Shown piece after piece: positions 9,756 to 19,420 of a stretch of DNA of 64,000 bases. Position 1 is the first letter of the stretch, and every line of letters starts with the position of its first letter. The notes beneath the pieces are model-generated. The model did no database searches. It had not been told where the DNA came from and saw nothing but the letters and a program-made list of their open reading frames with translations. The stretch is from Flavobacterium hankyongi (GTDB lineage Bacteria > Bacteroidota > Bacteroidia > Flavobacteriales > Flavobacteriaceae), in contig NZ_CP085725.1 in NCBI RefSeq assembly GCF_036840915.1, positions 682,001 to 746,000 of the forward strand, given 5' to 3'. A program made the position numbers and the translations under genes.

Positions 9756-9788
9756 AAAAACTCCGAATCGTTGATTCGGAGTTTTTTG
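9756..9788. terminator. bidirectional terminator
   Basis: ACTCCGAATC pairs with GATTCGGAGT around a 3-base loop, flanked by A- and T-runs. It lies between the convergent 8691-9731 and 9817-10353 genes. Confidence 0.88.
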
Positions 9789-9816
9789 TTTGTACTTCGG
9801 GTTGCTTTGTTCAGCA

Positions 9817-10353
9817 TTATTTCTGAATCATAAATTTTTCTGTAGTTATCTTATCTGATTTGTTATTGTATGTATCTAAGATAAAATTTCCTTCTGCATC
9901 AAAATAACCAACAGAAAATTTATTTTTATTGTAAAAAATATAATTGTTGTTTGAAGTTTTTCTCATTATACCACTTGGTTTGTTTTGATCAGTATACATT
10001 GTGTATGAGCCTCCTTCTTCAGATTTTAACTGATATTTCATTCCGTCAAGCATATAATAACTTGAATGATCTACTTCAACAACTTTAGCTACACCATTAT
10101 GATTAACCGTTGTGGTATTGGTTACCTCAACTGGTGTATTTGCAATTGGAATATTTTTTGTTCCTGGTCTTTCGGCCTCAACCTCTACTTTTTGCACCTC
10201 TTTAGTAACCTCAGATTTGACTAATTTTTTTTCTCCATCAGAATCCTTGATAGTGGTAACTGTTGTTTTTACCTCTGTTTGTAAGTTTTTGTTCTGCGCT
10301 TGGATATTTAGCGTAAATACTACTGCAAGCATTCCTAAAATTGTAGTTTTCAT
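9817..10353 (-). CDS. secreted protein of unknown function, 178 aa
   Basis: The signal peptide MKTTILGMLAVVFTLNIQA is followed by Gln. The next region (about residues 20-85) is low in complexity, rich in Thr, Val, Lys and Glu, and probably disordered. The C-terminal part (about 90-178) is rich in Tyr, Asn and Asp in short strand-like blocks such as YYMLDGMKYQLKSEEGGSYT. It contains no cysteine pair and no catalytic motif that I recognise. It is a monocistronic unit converging on the cysteine synthase-like gene. Confidence 0.7.
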   Translation of the reverse strand: MKTTILGMLAVVFTLNIQAQNKNLQTEVKTTVTTIKDSDGEKKLVKSEVTKEVQKVEVEAERPGTKNIPIANTPVEVTNTTTVNHNGVAKVVEVDHSSYYMLDGMKYQLKSEEGGSYTMYTDQNKPSGIMRKTSNNNYIFYNKNKFSVGYFDAEGNFILDTYNNKSDKITTEKFMIQK

Positions 10354-10450
10354 AATTTTTGAGTTTTATTATTACATATACAAATTTAGATTAGTAGTTA
10401 ATCAAGCGTTTTATATCATTTTAAGGAAGAATTATATAATTCTCATATAA

Positions 10451-10482
10451 AACAAAAAAACTCCTGAATATTCAGGAGTTTA
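10451..10482 (-). terminator. intrinsic terminator after yebC
   Basis: On the minus strand AAACTCCTGAAT pairs with ATTCAGGAGTTT and is followed by a T-run. It lies about 22 bases after the yebC stop. Confidence 0.85.
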
Positions 10483-10503
10483 GTGATATAATAAGTAGTT
10501 TAA

Positions 10504-11214
10504 TTATTCTTGCATTGTATGGAAAACGTTCATAACGTCGTCATCCTCTTCAATTTTCTCTAATAATTTTTCTACGTCTGCAACTTGCTCAGGAGTTAAT
10601 TCTTTTGTTACTTGTGGAATTCTCTCAAATCCAGAAGATAATACTTCAATTCCTCTGTTTTCTAATTCTTTTTGAATAGCACCAAAACTTTCAAACGGAG
10701 CATACATTACAATTCCGTCTTCATCAGCGAAAATTTCTTCTACTCCGAAATCAATCATTTCTAATTCTAATTCTTCAACATCTTGCCCTTCAGCAGGAAT
10801 ACGGAAGTTACAGGTATGATCAAACATAAATTCTACCGAACCTTGTGTTCCTAAAGCTCCATTACATTTATTAAAATAACTTCTAATGTTGGCAACCGTT
10901 CTATTGTTGTTATCAGTAGCAGTTTCAATTAAAATTGCAATTCCGTGAGGAGCATATCCTTCAAACAATACTTCTTTATAGTTGGCAGTTTCTTTATCTG
11001 AAGCTTTTTTAATAGCACGTTCAACATTGTCTTTTGGCATATTAGCAGCTTTCGCATTTTGAATAACTGCTCTTAAACGCGAGTTAGTTTCAGGATTTGG
11101 ACCTCCTTCTTTAACTGCCATTACAATATCTTTACCAATTTTTGTAAACGTTTTTGCCATTGCTGACCAACGCTTCATTTTACGTGCTTTTCTAAATTCA
11201 AATGCTCTTCCCAT
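10504..11214 (-). CDS. yebC: YebC/PmpR/TACO1 family protein
   Basis: A 236-aa member of the YebC family. It begins MGRAFEFRKARKMKRW, with the family signature (MAGHSKW-type start, then KTFTKIGKDIVMAVKEGG and RAIKKA) easy to see, and has three alpha/beta domains. Family members were first described as transcriptional regulators; some instead help ribosomes translate polyproline stretches. The acidic C-terminus (EKIEEDDDVMNVFHTMQE) is typical. It is monocistronic, with its terminator at 10451-10482. Confidence 0.93.
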   Translation of the reverse strand: MGRAFEFRKARKMKRWSAMAKTFTKIGKDIVMAVKEGGPNPETNSRLRAVIQNAKAANMPKDNVERAIKKASDKETANYKEVLFEGYAPHGIAILIETATDNNNRTVANIRSYFNKCNGALGTQGSVEFMFDHTCNFRIPAEGQDVEELELEMIDFGVEEIFADEDGIVMYAPFESFGAIQKELENRGIEVLSSGFERIPQVTKELTPEQVADVEKLLEKIEEDDDVMNVFHTMQE

Positions 11215-11302
11215 TTCTTAAGTTTTTATTATGATGCAAAAATAAATGATTCAATTGTTTTTAAAAGTCTTTTTATAGTTTTTTAATCAAATCAATGATA
11301 AA

Positions 11303-13321
11303 TTATTTTAAATCTGTCATTATTTGTATTGTTCTGTAAATACTATAGTTCTGTTTTAAAATTTTAATCTGTTTTTCACTAATGGATTTTAAATAATCAT
11401 CTAATTTTATTTTTTCAGTATCGTACGAAGTTTTATAAATTAGAAAATTATAATCTTTTTTAGTTTGTTCTTCAAATTCTTGCCAGTCTTTAGCTAATTT
11501 AAAAATTCGGTCATAAACAGGACCAAATTTTAGTGTCAATGGCTCCATAGGAACATTCAACAAATTATTAATTTTGTTTCTTAATACTTTTATTTTTTGA
11601 AGTTCAGGATCAGTTTTGTTTTTGTCGGTTTGTGTTTTTACAACCTGTTTTTGTTTTTCATTAAAAGGAAATGATTCAATAGTAACAACACCTTCTATTT
11701 TGTCATTTTTAAGGGCTGTTTTAGCATCTTGTTCTCTTTGAATTTGTCCATCAAAAACATTAGGAATTTCAATATCTGGTAAAATACCTATAGATTGATT
11801 GCTTTTACCTGTAATTCTGTAAAATTTGCCGACAGTCAATTTAAGAAATTGAGTTTCTTTATCATCTAAAGGAATGATTTCTTGAAAACTTGCTTTTCCA
11901 AAAGATTTAGTTCCTGCGACCAGTGCTAATCGATAATCTTGCATTGCATTAGTAAAAAACTCACTTGCAGAAGCAGAATTTCCATTTTGGAGAATAATAA
12001 TAGGCCCTGTGTAAATAACTTTTTCATTTTGAGAAGATATAATTTCTCTTTTATGTGCTTTATTTTGAGCCTGACCTATTGGGGCTCCTTTTATAAATAA
12101 GCTGCATAATTTTATGGCTTCATTCATTGACCCTCCTCCGTTGTTCTCAAGATCAATTATTAAACCTGAAATATTATCTTGCTTTAGTTTGTGTATTTCT
12201 TTAGCTACATCTTCACTAACATTCGTTTTTCCATCTTCAATAGTTGAATAAAAAGAAGGGATATTGATATAACCTGTTTTTTTATTATCAAATTCTAAAA
12301 TAAAACTATAAGCACTGTTTTGATAGTCTTTCATGATTTGTTTGACCAAAGTCAATCCGTAAACTTCACCACTTTTTTTTTGAAAAGTGAAATCAGCTTT
12401 TTTATATTCACTGGAATTGAAAATGTTTTCAATTTTTTCCATGTTTAGGCAGTTCGCTAAGTATTCTTCATTAGAAGATTTTATTTTGGTGATGATATCA
12501 CCAGGTTCTATTTTTTCTAAAAAGTACGTTGATGTTCCTGGAAGAGTGCCTGAAACTAGAATCTGATTATTTTCGTTAAAAGCTAAAAATAGTCCAAAAG
12601 TATAATTGTCTGAACTTACTGTTGTTAAGAAGTTTGATTTTGCACTTTTGGAAAAATATTGAGTATGCGGATCAAAATAATTACTGAAAATACCAAAAAA
12701 GCGATTGTAAAATTCTTCTTTAGTTATCGAGAATTTACTGGTTTCACAGGTAAATTGATCAAAAATTTTTTGTTTCGAATCTGGAACTAATGTTGAAAAA
12801 ACTGATGATAAAGAATCTTTTTTTGTACTCATTGTAGAAATATCAAAGAATAAATCCATCAACATTTTCTTTTTAAAGATTTTCTTTAATTCAATTGTAG
12901 TATTCAAGTGAGGTCTTTTCTTTGAATAAAATCGAATTACTTCTGGATTAGTTAAAGAAAAAGGTTCATTTTTAATTTCACTTATAATTTTGGCACGTCT
13001 GTCTACAGCGGTATTATAAGTTTTAAAAAATGTATTTAAAAAGTCACAATTTTCACTATTTATATAGTCGTCAATCTTGTATTTGTATTTCTTCAGTAGT
13101 TCAATATCCGAGCTTAAAAATAAATCATTATTTGGATCAAGGTTGTCAAGAAAGTTCGTAAAAAGATAAACCGATAAACTGTCATTTATCGGTTTTGGTT
13201 TATAATGTAATTTTTTGATTAATTGGCTCATTTTTGTTAATGTACTACATGCATCCATTTCAGATTGTGCATGTAAAATTGTAGCCCAAAAAATCATTAA
13301 AAAAAGAAAATATTTTTTCAA
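11303..13321 (-). CDS. tail-specific (C-terminal processing) protease, S41A family
   Basis: Periplasmic Ser-Lys protease of the Prc/CtpA type, 672 aa. A signal peptide ends HA-QSE. The N-terminal Prc-type helical domain (about 25-230) precedes a PDZ-like segment (about 240-330) and the S41 catalytic domain (about 345-520). Ser451 in GNSASASE and Lys476 in SFGKASFQ form the dyad, with the same 25-residue spacing as E. coli Prc (S430/K455). Such proteases trim or degrade periplasmic proteins from the C-terminus. It lies 5 bases downstream of gcvT on the same strand and is probably co-transcribed with it. Confidence 0.9.
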   Translation of the reverse strand: MKKYFLFLMIFWATILHAQSEMDACSTLTKMSQLIKKLHYKPKPINDSLSVYLFTNFLDNLDPNNDLFLSSDIELLKKYKYKIDDYINSENCDFLNTFFKTYNTAVDRRAKIISEIKNEPFSLTNPEVIRFYSKKRPHLNTTIELKKIFKKKMLMDLFFDISTMSTKKDSLSSVFSTLVPDSKQKIFDQFTCETSKFSITKEEFYNRFFGIFSNYFDPHTQYFSKSAKSNFLTTVSSDNYTFGLFLAFNENNQILVSGTLPGTSTYFLEKIEPGDIITKIKSSNEEYLANCLNMEKIENIFNSSEYKKADFTFQKKSGEVYGLTLVKQIMKDYQNSAYSFILEFDNKKTGYINIPSFYSTIEDGKTNVSEDVAKEIHKLKQDNISGLIIDLENNGGGSMNEAIKLCSLFIKGAPIGQAQNKAHKREIISSQNEKVIYTGPIIILQNGNSASASEFFTNAMQDYRLALVAGTKSFGKASFQEIIPLDDKETQFLKLTVGKFYRITGKSNQSIGILPDIEIPNVFDGQIQREQDAKTALKNDKIEGVVTIESFPFNEKQKQVVKTQTDKNKTDPELQKIKVLRNKINNLLNVPMEPLTLKFGPVYDRIFKLAKDWQEFEEQTKKDYNFLIYKTSYDTEKIKLDDYLKSISEKQIKILKQNYSIYRTIQIMTDLK

Positions 13322-13326
13322 ACTTT

Positions 13327-14409
13327 TTATTTTTTATAAAAAGGTAATTTAACCACTTTGGCAGCAATGTCTTTGTTTCTGATACGGATATAAATTTCTG
13401 AATCTACTGTTGATAAAGAAGTTGGAACATAACCTAATCCAATTCCTTTATTCATTGATGGTGATTGAGTTCCCGATGTTACGATACCAATTACATTTCC
13501 GTTTGCATCAACGATTTCATAATCATGACGAGGAATACCTCTTTCGATTAATTCGAAAGCAACTAATTTACGAGAAACACCTTCTTCTTTTTGTTTCTTT
13601 AAATTAGAAGAGTTAGTGAATTCTTTGTCAAATTTTGTAATCCATCCTAAGCCAGCTTCTAATGGAGAAGTTGTATCGTTTATGTCGTTTCCATACAAGC
13701 AGAAGCCCATTTCTAAGCGTAATGTATCACGTGCAGCCAATCCAATTGGTTTAATCCCAAAAGGAGCTCCAGCTTCAAAAACTTTTGCCCAAATTGTCAC
13801 AGCATCTTCGTTTTTGAAATAAATTTCAAATCCTCCAGAACCAGTATAACCAGTAGCAGAAACTATTACATCATTTACACCAGCAAATTCACCAATTTGG
13901 AATGAATAATACGGCATATTTACTAAATCTATAGATGTTAGAGATTGCATTGCTTCAGCTGCTTTTGGTCCTTGGATGGCCAATAAAGAATAAGCATCTG
14001 ATAGGTTTTCCATTTCAACGTCTAAATCGTTGTGAGCGGAAATCCAGTTCCAGTCTTTTTCAATATTTGAAGCATTTACCACTAACATATAATGATTGTC
14101 TGCAATTTTGTAAACAATTAAATCATCTACAATTCCACCTTCATTATTTGGCAAACAAGAATATTGTGCTTTTCCGTCAACTAACTTTGAAGCATCATTT
14201 GAAGTTACTTTTTGAATTAATGCCAAGGCATTTTCTCCTTTTAAAAAGAATTCTCCCATGTGAGATACATCAAAAACTCCTACGCTATTACGAACTGTTT
14301 CATGCTCTATATTAACTCCTTCATATTGAACAGGCATGTTATAACCTGCGAACGGAACCATTTTTGCACCTAAACTTTCGTGAATGTGCGTTAATGCTGT
14401 ATTTTTCAT
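13327..14409 (-). CDS. gcvT: aminomethyltransferase, glycine cleavage system T protein
   Basis: Transfers the aminomethyl group from GcvH-lipoate to tetrahydrofolate, releasing ammonia and making methylene-THF. The 360-aa length and the N-terminal [20 protein letters not shown] match GcvT. The folate-site region (DVSHMGEF, then [14 protein letters not shown]) and the C-terminal barrel ([20 protein letters not shown]) are also present. No gcvH or gcvP lies in the window, so the system is split in this genome. It is the first gene of a probable two-gene unit with the tail-specific protease. Confidence 0.95.
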   Translation of the reverse strand: MKNTALTHIHESLGAKMVPFAGYNMPVQYEGVNIEHETVRNSVGVFDVSHMGEFFLKGENALALIQKVTSNDASKLVDGKAQYSCLPNNEGGIVDDLIVYKIADNHYMLVVNASNIEKDWNWISAHNDLDVEMENLSDAYSLLAIQGPKAAEAMQSLTSIDLVNMPYYSFQIGEFAGVNDVIVSATGYTGSGGFEIYFKNEDAVTIWAKVFEAGAPFGIKPIGLAARDTLRLEMGFCLYGNDINDTTSPLEAGLGWITKFDKEFTNSSNLKKQKEEGVSRKLVAFELIERGIPRHDYEIVDANGNVIGIVTSGTQSPSMNKGIGLGYVPTSLSTVDSEIYIRIRNKDIAAKVVKLPFYKK

Positions 14410-14436
14410 TTTGTGTTGTATAATAATTTTCGAGCG

Positions 14437-14467
14437 CTAATGTACCGATTTTTTACGGAGTTACAAA
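14437..14467 (-). promoter_or_regulatory. predicted gcvT promoter
   Basis: The minus strand reads TTTG (14467-14464), 19 bases, then TACATTAG (14444-14437). This is one mismatch from TAnnTTTG, and the start codon follows 27 bases later. Confidence 0.45.
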
Positions 14468-14501
14468 AGGATAAAACATTCATATTTTGTAAATTTATGT
14501 T

Positions 14502-15350
14502 ATGGAAAAGTATTTTTATATCGATTATGAACAGGCTAAAAGAAGATTTAAGCCAATTGTAAATCAAGCTCACAAAGGAATTCAGGGACATGCATTGATT
14601 ATTGGTGGAAGTTATGGTAAAATAGGGTCTGTTTGCCTTTCTGCTAAAGCTTGTTTAAAGTCTGGAGCTGGACTTGTCACTGTCTATGTCCCTAAATGTG
14701 GCTATGAAATTGTACAAACCGTTATGCCTGAAGTAATGGTTTTGACAGATGAGTGTAATGAGTATATTTCTTCAATTCAGACTACTTTATCAATTCAAGT
14801 TATTGGAATGGGGATGGGAATGGGATTACATAAAGAAACGCAACAAGCTTTTTTTCAGTTTTTAAAGATGAATTATTTACCGATAGTTATCGATGCTGAT
14901 GGTTTAAACATTCTTTCAGAAAACAAAACTTGGCTCGAAAATTTGTCTGACAAAACTGTTCTAACACCTCATCGTAAAGAATTGGAAAGATTGATAGGAA
15001 TTTGGGAAAGTCAAGAACAAATGTTGGAAATGGTTAAGGAATTTTCAAAAAAATACAACATTGTAATTGTGGTCAAAGGAGCACCAACAATGATTGTGTA
15101 TAAAAATGATGTTTATGTAAATACGACAGGAAATCAGGCTTTAGCCACTGCTGGTAGCGGAGATGTTTTAACAGGGATAATTACAGGTTTAATTGCTCAG
15201 GGATATGATATGATTGATGCTGCTATTTTAGGAGTTTATCTACATGGGTTGACAGCAGATTTAGCAGTACACGAAACAAGTTATAATTCTTTTATAGCTT
15301 CAGATATTATTCAATATTTAGGAAAAGCATTTTTAACTTTGAAAAAATAA
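14502..15350 (+). CDS. nnrD: ADP/ATP-dependent NAD(P)H-hydrate dehydratase
   Basis: Repairs hydrated NAD(P)H (S-NADHX) using a nucleotide cofactor. The 282-aa protein is only the YjeF C-terminal (ribokinase-like) domain. [15 protein letters not shown] opens the fold, [10 protein letters not shown] and VVKGAPTMI mark the core, and [18 protein letters not shown] is the anion-hole/catalytic-base signature. The N-terminal epimerase domain of the usual bifunctional protein is absent; a separate NnrE may be elsewhere, and I see none here. It is divergent from gcvT and ends at a terminator shared with the TlpA-like gene. Confidence 0.9.
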   Translation: MEKYFYIDYEQAKRRFKPIVNQAHKGIQGHALIIGGSYGKIGSVCLSAKACLKSGAGLVTVYVPKCGYEIVQTVMPEVMVLTDECNEYISSIQTTLSIQVIGMGMGMGLHKETQQAFFQFLKMNYLPIVIDADGLNILSENKTWLENLSDKTVLTPHRKELERLIGIWESQEQMLEMVKEFSKKYNIVIVVKGAPTMIVYKNDVYVNTTGNQALATAGSGDVLTGIITGLIAQGYDMIDAAILGVYLHGLTADLAVHETSYNSFIASDIIQYLGKAFLTLKK

Positions 15351-15374
15351 AAAAGGCTGTATTAACAGCCTTTT
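15350..15374. terminator. bidirectional terminator between nnrD and the TlpA-like gene
   Basis: AAAAGGCTG and CAGCCTTTT pair around a 6-base loop between two convergent genes. Confidence 0.85.
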
Positions 15375-15377
15375 CGA

Positions 15378-16742
15378 TTATTTTATTCCTAATTCATCAA
15401 ATTTTTCGATTAGTTTTGGATCTGATGGGCGAGGAGCATCTGCTGAAGTGATATTGCCTTGTGGATCAACTAAAATAAATCTTGGTATTCCTTCAATTGC
15501 ATAGTCAGTTATAAATTTTGAATTCCAATCGTTGTCTGCAAAAAGTTGAATTCCTCCAAGACTTTTTTCTTCAACAAACTTTTTCCATTTGTCGTAGTCT
15601 TTTTTAGTATCTATAGATATACTTACAAATTCTATGTTTTTTCCATGATATTTTTCTTCTAAGCTCTGTAAACTTGGAATTTCTTTACGGCAAGGACCAC
15701 ACCAAGTTGCCCAAACATCAATGTAAACATATTTTCCTTTTAAGCTTTCTAAAGAAGTTTTTCCTCCTTTAAAATTTTCGTACTCAAATGTTGGTGAAAC
15801 TTTTCCAACTGCCACTGTTTTGATTTTGTTATACTTTGCAGTTAAAGATTCTTTAAGTTTTGTGTTGTCAGAAAGTGCCATTATCTCATTATATAGCATT
15901 TCAGAATCTGGATTTCCAGCAATAACTTCGTAAGCTAAATTTTGGATTAAAGCATTTTTAATTGATTTACTTTTGATTTTTTTTATTTCAGGTAAAGCAA
16001 CTTTATAAGTGTACTCATCTTCATTACTTATTTTAGAAGTCAAGTTGTTGTTGAAATTTGCATTAACTAATTGTTTGTAGTGGCTAGAAAATTGATAATC
16101 TGCTTCGTTGTCATAATCGATTGAAGGGTTAACTTTAGGAAAGCTTTCTGAAGTTTTAAAACCTTCTTTTTTTGCATAATGTGAATGATATCTTTCGTAT
16201 ACCAAAATTTGTAATTGTTCAAAATAATCTAAACTTTTCTTTTCATTTTCTTTAAAAGATTTATCTGAAAGTTTAGTAGTATTAATTAATGCTAAAATAT
16301 TGTTTTTTAATGTTTTAATTTTTTCTAAATAAACTAATTCTTCAGTTGAATAAAATAATTGAGGATTAGACATTTCCTTGCTTAAAATAGTATTCTTTTG
16401 TTGCCAATAATTATTTTCAGCGCTTCCAGCTCCTTCAAATTTTATAGTGTTGTTGAAGTTTGCATCATCTGCAGAAATATTTAACTTACTTGTTTTTGTT
16501 AAATAAATTGGAGCACGATTATTTTTTGTAGCCATAAGGTAAACACCATCATACTCAATCGGAAATGATATGTTAAATGTTCCGTCACTTTTTAAGGGAA
16601 TTTCTTTTTCAAATAATTCTCCTCTTACTGTAAGTTTGTCACCAGATGGATTGGTTATTTTTCCTGTAAGTGTGATGTTGTCCGCAGAAAACATCAAAAG
16701 ACTGTTAAGAAAGAAAAATAAAATGTAGATGCTCTTTTTCAT
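15378..16742 (-). CDS. TlpA/ResA-type thiol-disulfide oxidoreductase with N-terminal DUF4369
   Basis: Exported thioredoxin-fold protein of 454 aa. After a signal peptide (MKKSIYILFFFLNSLLMFSA) comes a DUF4369-like beta domain (about 22-115), a helical linker and a C-terminal TlpA-like domain (about 315-454). The redox motif is WCGPC, with Cys348 and Cys351, and the cis-Pro loop reads EGIPRF. The architecture is common in Bacteroidetes, where such proteins keep periplasmic thiols reduced, for example in cytochrome c maturation. This signal peptide ends in Asp rather than Gln. Compare the cysteine-free relative at 56857-58251. Confidence 0.88.
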   Translation of the reverse strand: MKKSIYILFFFLNSLLMFSADNITLTGKITNPSGDKLTVRGELFEKEIPLKSDGTFNISFPIEYDGVYLMATKNNRAPIYLTKTSKLNISADDANFNNTIKFEGAGSAENNYWQQKNTILSKEMSNPQLFYSTEELVYLEKIKTLKNNILALINTTKLSDKSFKENEKKSLDYFEQLQILVYERYHSHYAKKEGFKTSESFPKVNPSIDYDNEADYQFSSHYKQLVNANFNNNLTSKISNEDEYTYKVALPEIKKIKSKSIKNALIQNLAYEVIAGNPDSEMLYNEIMALSDNTKLKESLTAKYNKIKTVAVGKVSPTFEYENFKGGKTSLESLKGKYVYIDVWATWCGPCRKEIPSLQSLEEKYHGKNIEFVSISIDTKKDYDKWKKFVEEKSLGGIQLFADNDWNSKFITDYAIEGIPRFILVDPQGNITSADAPRPSDPKLIEKFDELGIK

Positions 16743-16763
16743 AGTTGGTCATTTTTAAAATAT

Positions 16764-16771
16764 CAAAGATA
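16764..16771 (-). promoter_or_regulatory. predicted promoter (-7 box) of the TlpA-like gene
   Basis: The minus strand reads TATCTTTG, an exact TAnnTTTG match 21 bases before the start codon. No good -33 TTG is seen. Confidence 0.4.
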
Positions 16772-16868
16772 ATAAAGCGTTTAAAAATTAATCTTAAATA
16801 AATACTAATAAATTAACTTGCTTTTTACTGTGTTTTTGTAGAATTTTGGCTTCCAAATAAACAACCAA

Positions 16869-18371
16869 ATGGATACAGTGCATTATATTAGTTCTGATGT
16901 GTTTTCATTAGAATTGCTTCATGAAATAATCTCTCAAAATTTTACTTTACAATTATCAGAAGAAGCTAGAATTAACATTGAAAAATGTAGGGCTTATTTA
17001 GATAAAAAAATGGAAACTCAAAAAGAACCAATCTATGGCATTAACACTGGTTTTGGGTCTTTGTATAACATTAAAATTTCGAACGAAAATCTTACAAAGC
17101 TTCAAGAGAATTTAATGAAATCGCATGCTTGTGGTACTGGTGATGAAGTACCTCATGAAGTGGTTAAAATAATGTTGCTTTTAAAAATTAAATCATTAAG
17201 CTATGGCAATTCGGGTGTGCAATTGCAAACCGTTGAGCGTTTAATTGATTTTTACAATAATGATATTCTTCCTGTAGTTTATACTCAAGGGTCATTAGGA
17301 GCGTCAGGAGATTTAGCTCCATTAGCTCATTTATGTTTGCCTTTAATTGGTGAAGGAGAGGTATATGTAGATGGATTCCGTCAGCCGGCTGCAAAAGTCA
17401 TGGATAAAATGGGTTGGCAACCAATCTTGTTAAAATCTAAAGAAGGTTTGGCATTACTCAATGGAACTCAATTTATGAGTGCATATGGATGTTATACATT
17501 GCTTAAAGCAATGAAATTTTCTTATTTGGCAGATGTTATTGGTGCAATTTCATTAGAAGGTTTTGATGGAAGAATTGAGCCTTTCAATGAGTTAATTCAT
17601 TTAGTAAGACCTCACAAAGGACAAATTACAACGGCTCAGCGTTTTAATGATTTATTAGACGGAAGCGAAATTATTAATCAAGCTAAAAAACATGTTCAGG
17701 ATCCATATTCTTTTAGATGTATTCCACAAGTTCATGGTGCATCAAAAGATACAATTGATTATGTAAAAAAGGTTTTTAAAACAGAAATCAATTCGGTAAC
17801 AGATAATCCTAATATTTTTGTCGATGAAGATTTAATTATATCAGGAGGAAATTTCCATGGTCAGCCTTTGGCATTAGCATTAGATTTTCTAGGACTTGCT
17901 TTAGCCGAGTTAGGAAGCATTTCTGAAAGAAGAACGTATCAATTAATTTCTGGTTTAAGAGAATTGCCTGCATTTTTAGTTAGCGATCCAGGATTAAACT
18001 CTGGTTTCATGATTCCTCAATATACAGCTGCAAGTATTGTGAGTCAGAATAAGCAGTTGGCAACACCTGCAAGTATTGATAGTATTGTTTCATCAAACGG
18101 TCAAGAAGATCATGTGAGTATGGGAGCCAATGCTGCAACAAAATGCTTGAAAATTATGGAAAATCTTGAGCGTATTTTGGCAATCGAATTGATGAATGCG
18201 TCTCAAGCAATCGAATTTAGAAGGCCTTTAAAATCTAGCGACTTTATTGAAATGTTTTTGAAATCGTATCGCGAAGATGTGCCATTGGTAAAAGAAGACA
18301 GAATCTTGCATTATGATATAGAGAAATCTATTGCTTTCTTAAATAGCTTTTTAATTGATGATTTAGAATAA
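16869..18371 (+). CDS. hutH: histidine ammonia-lyase (aromatic amino acid lyase family)
   Basis: Makes urocanate and ammonia from histidine using the MIO cofactor, formed from Ala145-Ser146-Gly147 in GSLGASGDLAPL. INTGFGS (about 58-64) supplies the catalytic tyrosine loop region. The selectivity pair just before CGTG is Ser85-His86, the histidine-lyase type; tyrosine lyases usually have His-Leu there. The 500-aa length is normal. No hutU, hutI or hutG lies nearby, so a complete histidine degradation operon is not present here. The stop overlaps the next start as TAATG, so the following protein is translationally coupled. Confidence 0.85.
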   Translation: MDTVHYISSDVFSLELLHEIISQNFTLQLSEEARINIEKCRAYLDKKMETQKEPIYGINTGFGSLYNIKISNENLTKLQENLMKSHACGTGDEVPHEVVKIMLLLKIKSLSYGNSGVQLQTVERLIDFYNNDILPVVYTQGSLGASGDLAPLAHLCLPLIGEGEVYVDGFRQPAAKVMDKMGWQPILLKSKEGLALLNGTQFMSAYGCYTLLKAMKFSYLADVIGAISLEGFDGRIEPFNELIHLVRPHKGQITTAQRFNDLLDGSEIINQAKKHVQDPYSFRCIPQVHGASKDTIDYVKKVFKTEINSVTDNPNIFVDEDLIISGGNFHGQPLALALDFLGLALAELGSISERRTYQLISGLRELPAFLVSDPGLNSGFMIPQYTAASIVSQNKQLATPASIDSIVSSNGQEDHVSMGANAATKCLKIMENLERILAIELMNASQAIEFRRPLKSSDFIEMFLKSYREDVPLVKEDRILHYDIEKSIAFLNSFLIDDLE

Positions 18372-18853
18372 TGGAGTTCAAAATAATAGATATACAACCC
18401 AAAAAACTCATTGGTAAATCATTATCAATGAGTTTTTTAAATAATGCAACAGGTGTGTTGTGGGCAAGTTTTGCTCCTAGTATTAAAGAAATAAAAAATA
18501 GAGTAGGAGGTGAACGTGTTTCATTACAATTTTATGGTGATGATTTTATGAAAAATCCTTCAATTCCTTTCACCAAATGGGCAACGGTTGAAGTTTCAAA
18601 TTTTGATGAAATTCCATCACATTTAGAAAAACTTGAATTAAATGCTGGGTTATATGCTGTGTTTCACTACAAAGGAAACGTTGTTCAAGCTGCATCATAT
18701 TTTAAAAATATTTTTACTGAATGGATTCCTGCTTCAGAATATGAAGTGGATAATTCCAGACCTCATTTTGAAATACTTCCAATAGGAAAATATGACCCAA
18801 TGGATGAAAATTCAGAAGAAGATATTTATATACCTATAAAATTAAAAAAATAA
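18371..18853 (+). CDS. GyrI-like / AraC effector-binding domain protein
   Basis: A 160-aa stand-alone ligand-binding domain of the GyrI/SHS2 type, as found at the C-terminus of AraC or MerR regulators. The pattern includes LSMSFLNNATGVLWASFAP, YGDDFM, FTKWATVEVS, LNAGLYAVFHYKG and a C-terminal RPHFEILPIGKY strand. It has no DNA-binding domain. Its ATG overlaps the hutH stop by one base, so it is probably made together with the lyase. The last 12 bases overlap the end of the convergent DUF1304 gene. What it binds cannot be told from sequence. Confidence 0.75.
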   Translation: MEFKIIDIQPKKLIGKSLSMSFLNNATGVLWASFAPSIKEIKNRVGGERVSLQFYGDDFMKNPSIPFTKWATVEVSNFDEIPSHLEKLELNAGLYAVFHYKGNVVQAASYFKNIFTEWIPASEYEVDNSRPHFEILPIGKYDPMDENSEEDIYIPIKLKK

Positions 18854-19204
18854 TACTGCTACTATTCCTAAAACTGCAGGAACAGTTTGCACATATAAAA
18901 TTCTCTTAGAAGCTGTAATTGCTCCATATATTCCAGCAACTGCAACACATCCTAGAAAGAATAGCGCAACATTTTTTGACCATTCTATATCACATATCAG
19001 TAGCGACCAAATTAAACCTGCAGCTAGAAAACCATTGTATAAACCTTGGTTAGCTGCCAAGACTTTGGTGGGTTCAAATAAATCTTTAGGAATTGTTCTA
19101 AATACTTTTGGAGCTTTTGTTGTCCAAGCAAACATTTCTAGCCAAACAATATAAATGTGAATAAATGCTACAAAGGCGATGATGATTTTTGCAATGATTT
19201 CCAT
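18842..19204 (-). CDS. DUF1304 family membrane protein
   Basis: A 120-aa protein with four predicted transmembrane helices (about residues 4-24, 52-70, 76-92 and 98-118). It carries the DUF1304 pattern of a conserved first helix with HIYIVWLEMF, then the loop VFRTIPK and NQGLYNGFLAAGL. The function of the family is not established. The 3' end overlaps the GyrI-like gene by 12 bases in convergent orientation, with no terminator between them. Confidence 0.82.
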   Translation of the reverse strand: MEIIAKIIIAFVAFIHIYIVWLEMFAWTTKAPKVFRTIPKDLFEPTKVLAANQGLYNGFLAAGLIWSLLICDIEWSKNVALFFLGCVAVAGIYGAITASKRILYVQTVPAVLGIVAVLFF

Positions 19205-19251
19205 ATTAATTTCTTTTTCAAATTTGGGTTATTATTTTTTTCTATGTTATT

Positions 19252-19383
19252 TCATTTATCTGAGTCGATAGGTGTAAAAGTAACTCTAAATTCCTGCTTC
19301 AATCTATCTTTCATGATAAAATAATAGCAACAATGTTCTTTCTTTAAAATGAATACAAAATTTGTTGACAAACATTCATTCAT
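19252..19383 (-). CDS. possible small protein, 43 aa (doubtful)
   Basis: A short frame starts at an ATG at 19383 (MNECLSTNFVFILKK) and ends in TPIDSDK; a TTG at 19455 would extend it to 67 aa but overlap the TMEM175 gene. Alternating hydrophobic residues (FVFILKKEHCCYYFIM) look strand-like, so it may be a small protein or a gene remnant. No family is recognised and no promoter is clear. Confidence 0.2.
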   Translation of the reverse strand: MNECLSTNFVFILKKEHCCYYFIMKDRLKQEFRVTFTPIDSDK

Positions 19384-19420
19384 GGTTTTGGTTATCTTGA
19401 ATTCAATTTCTTTTTCGTAT

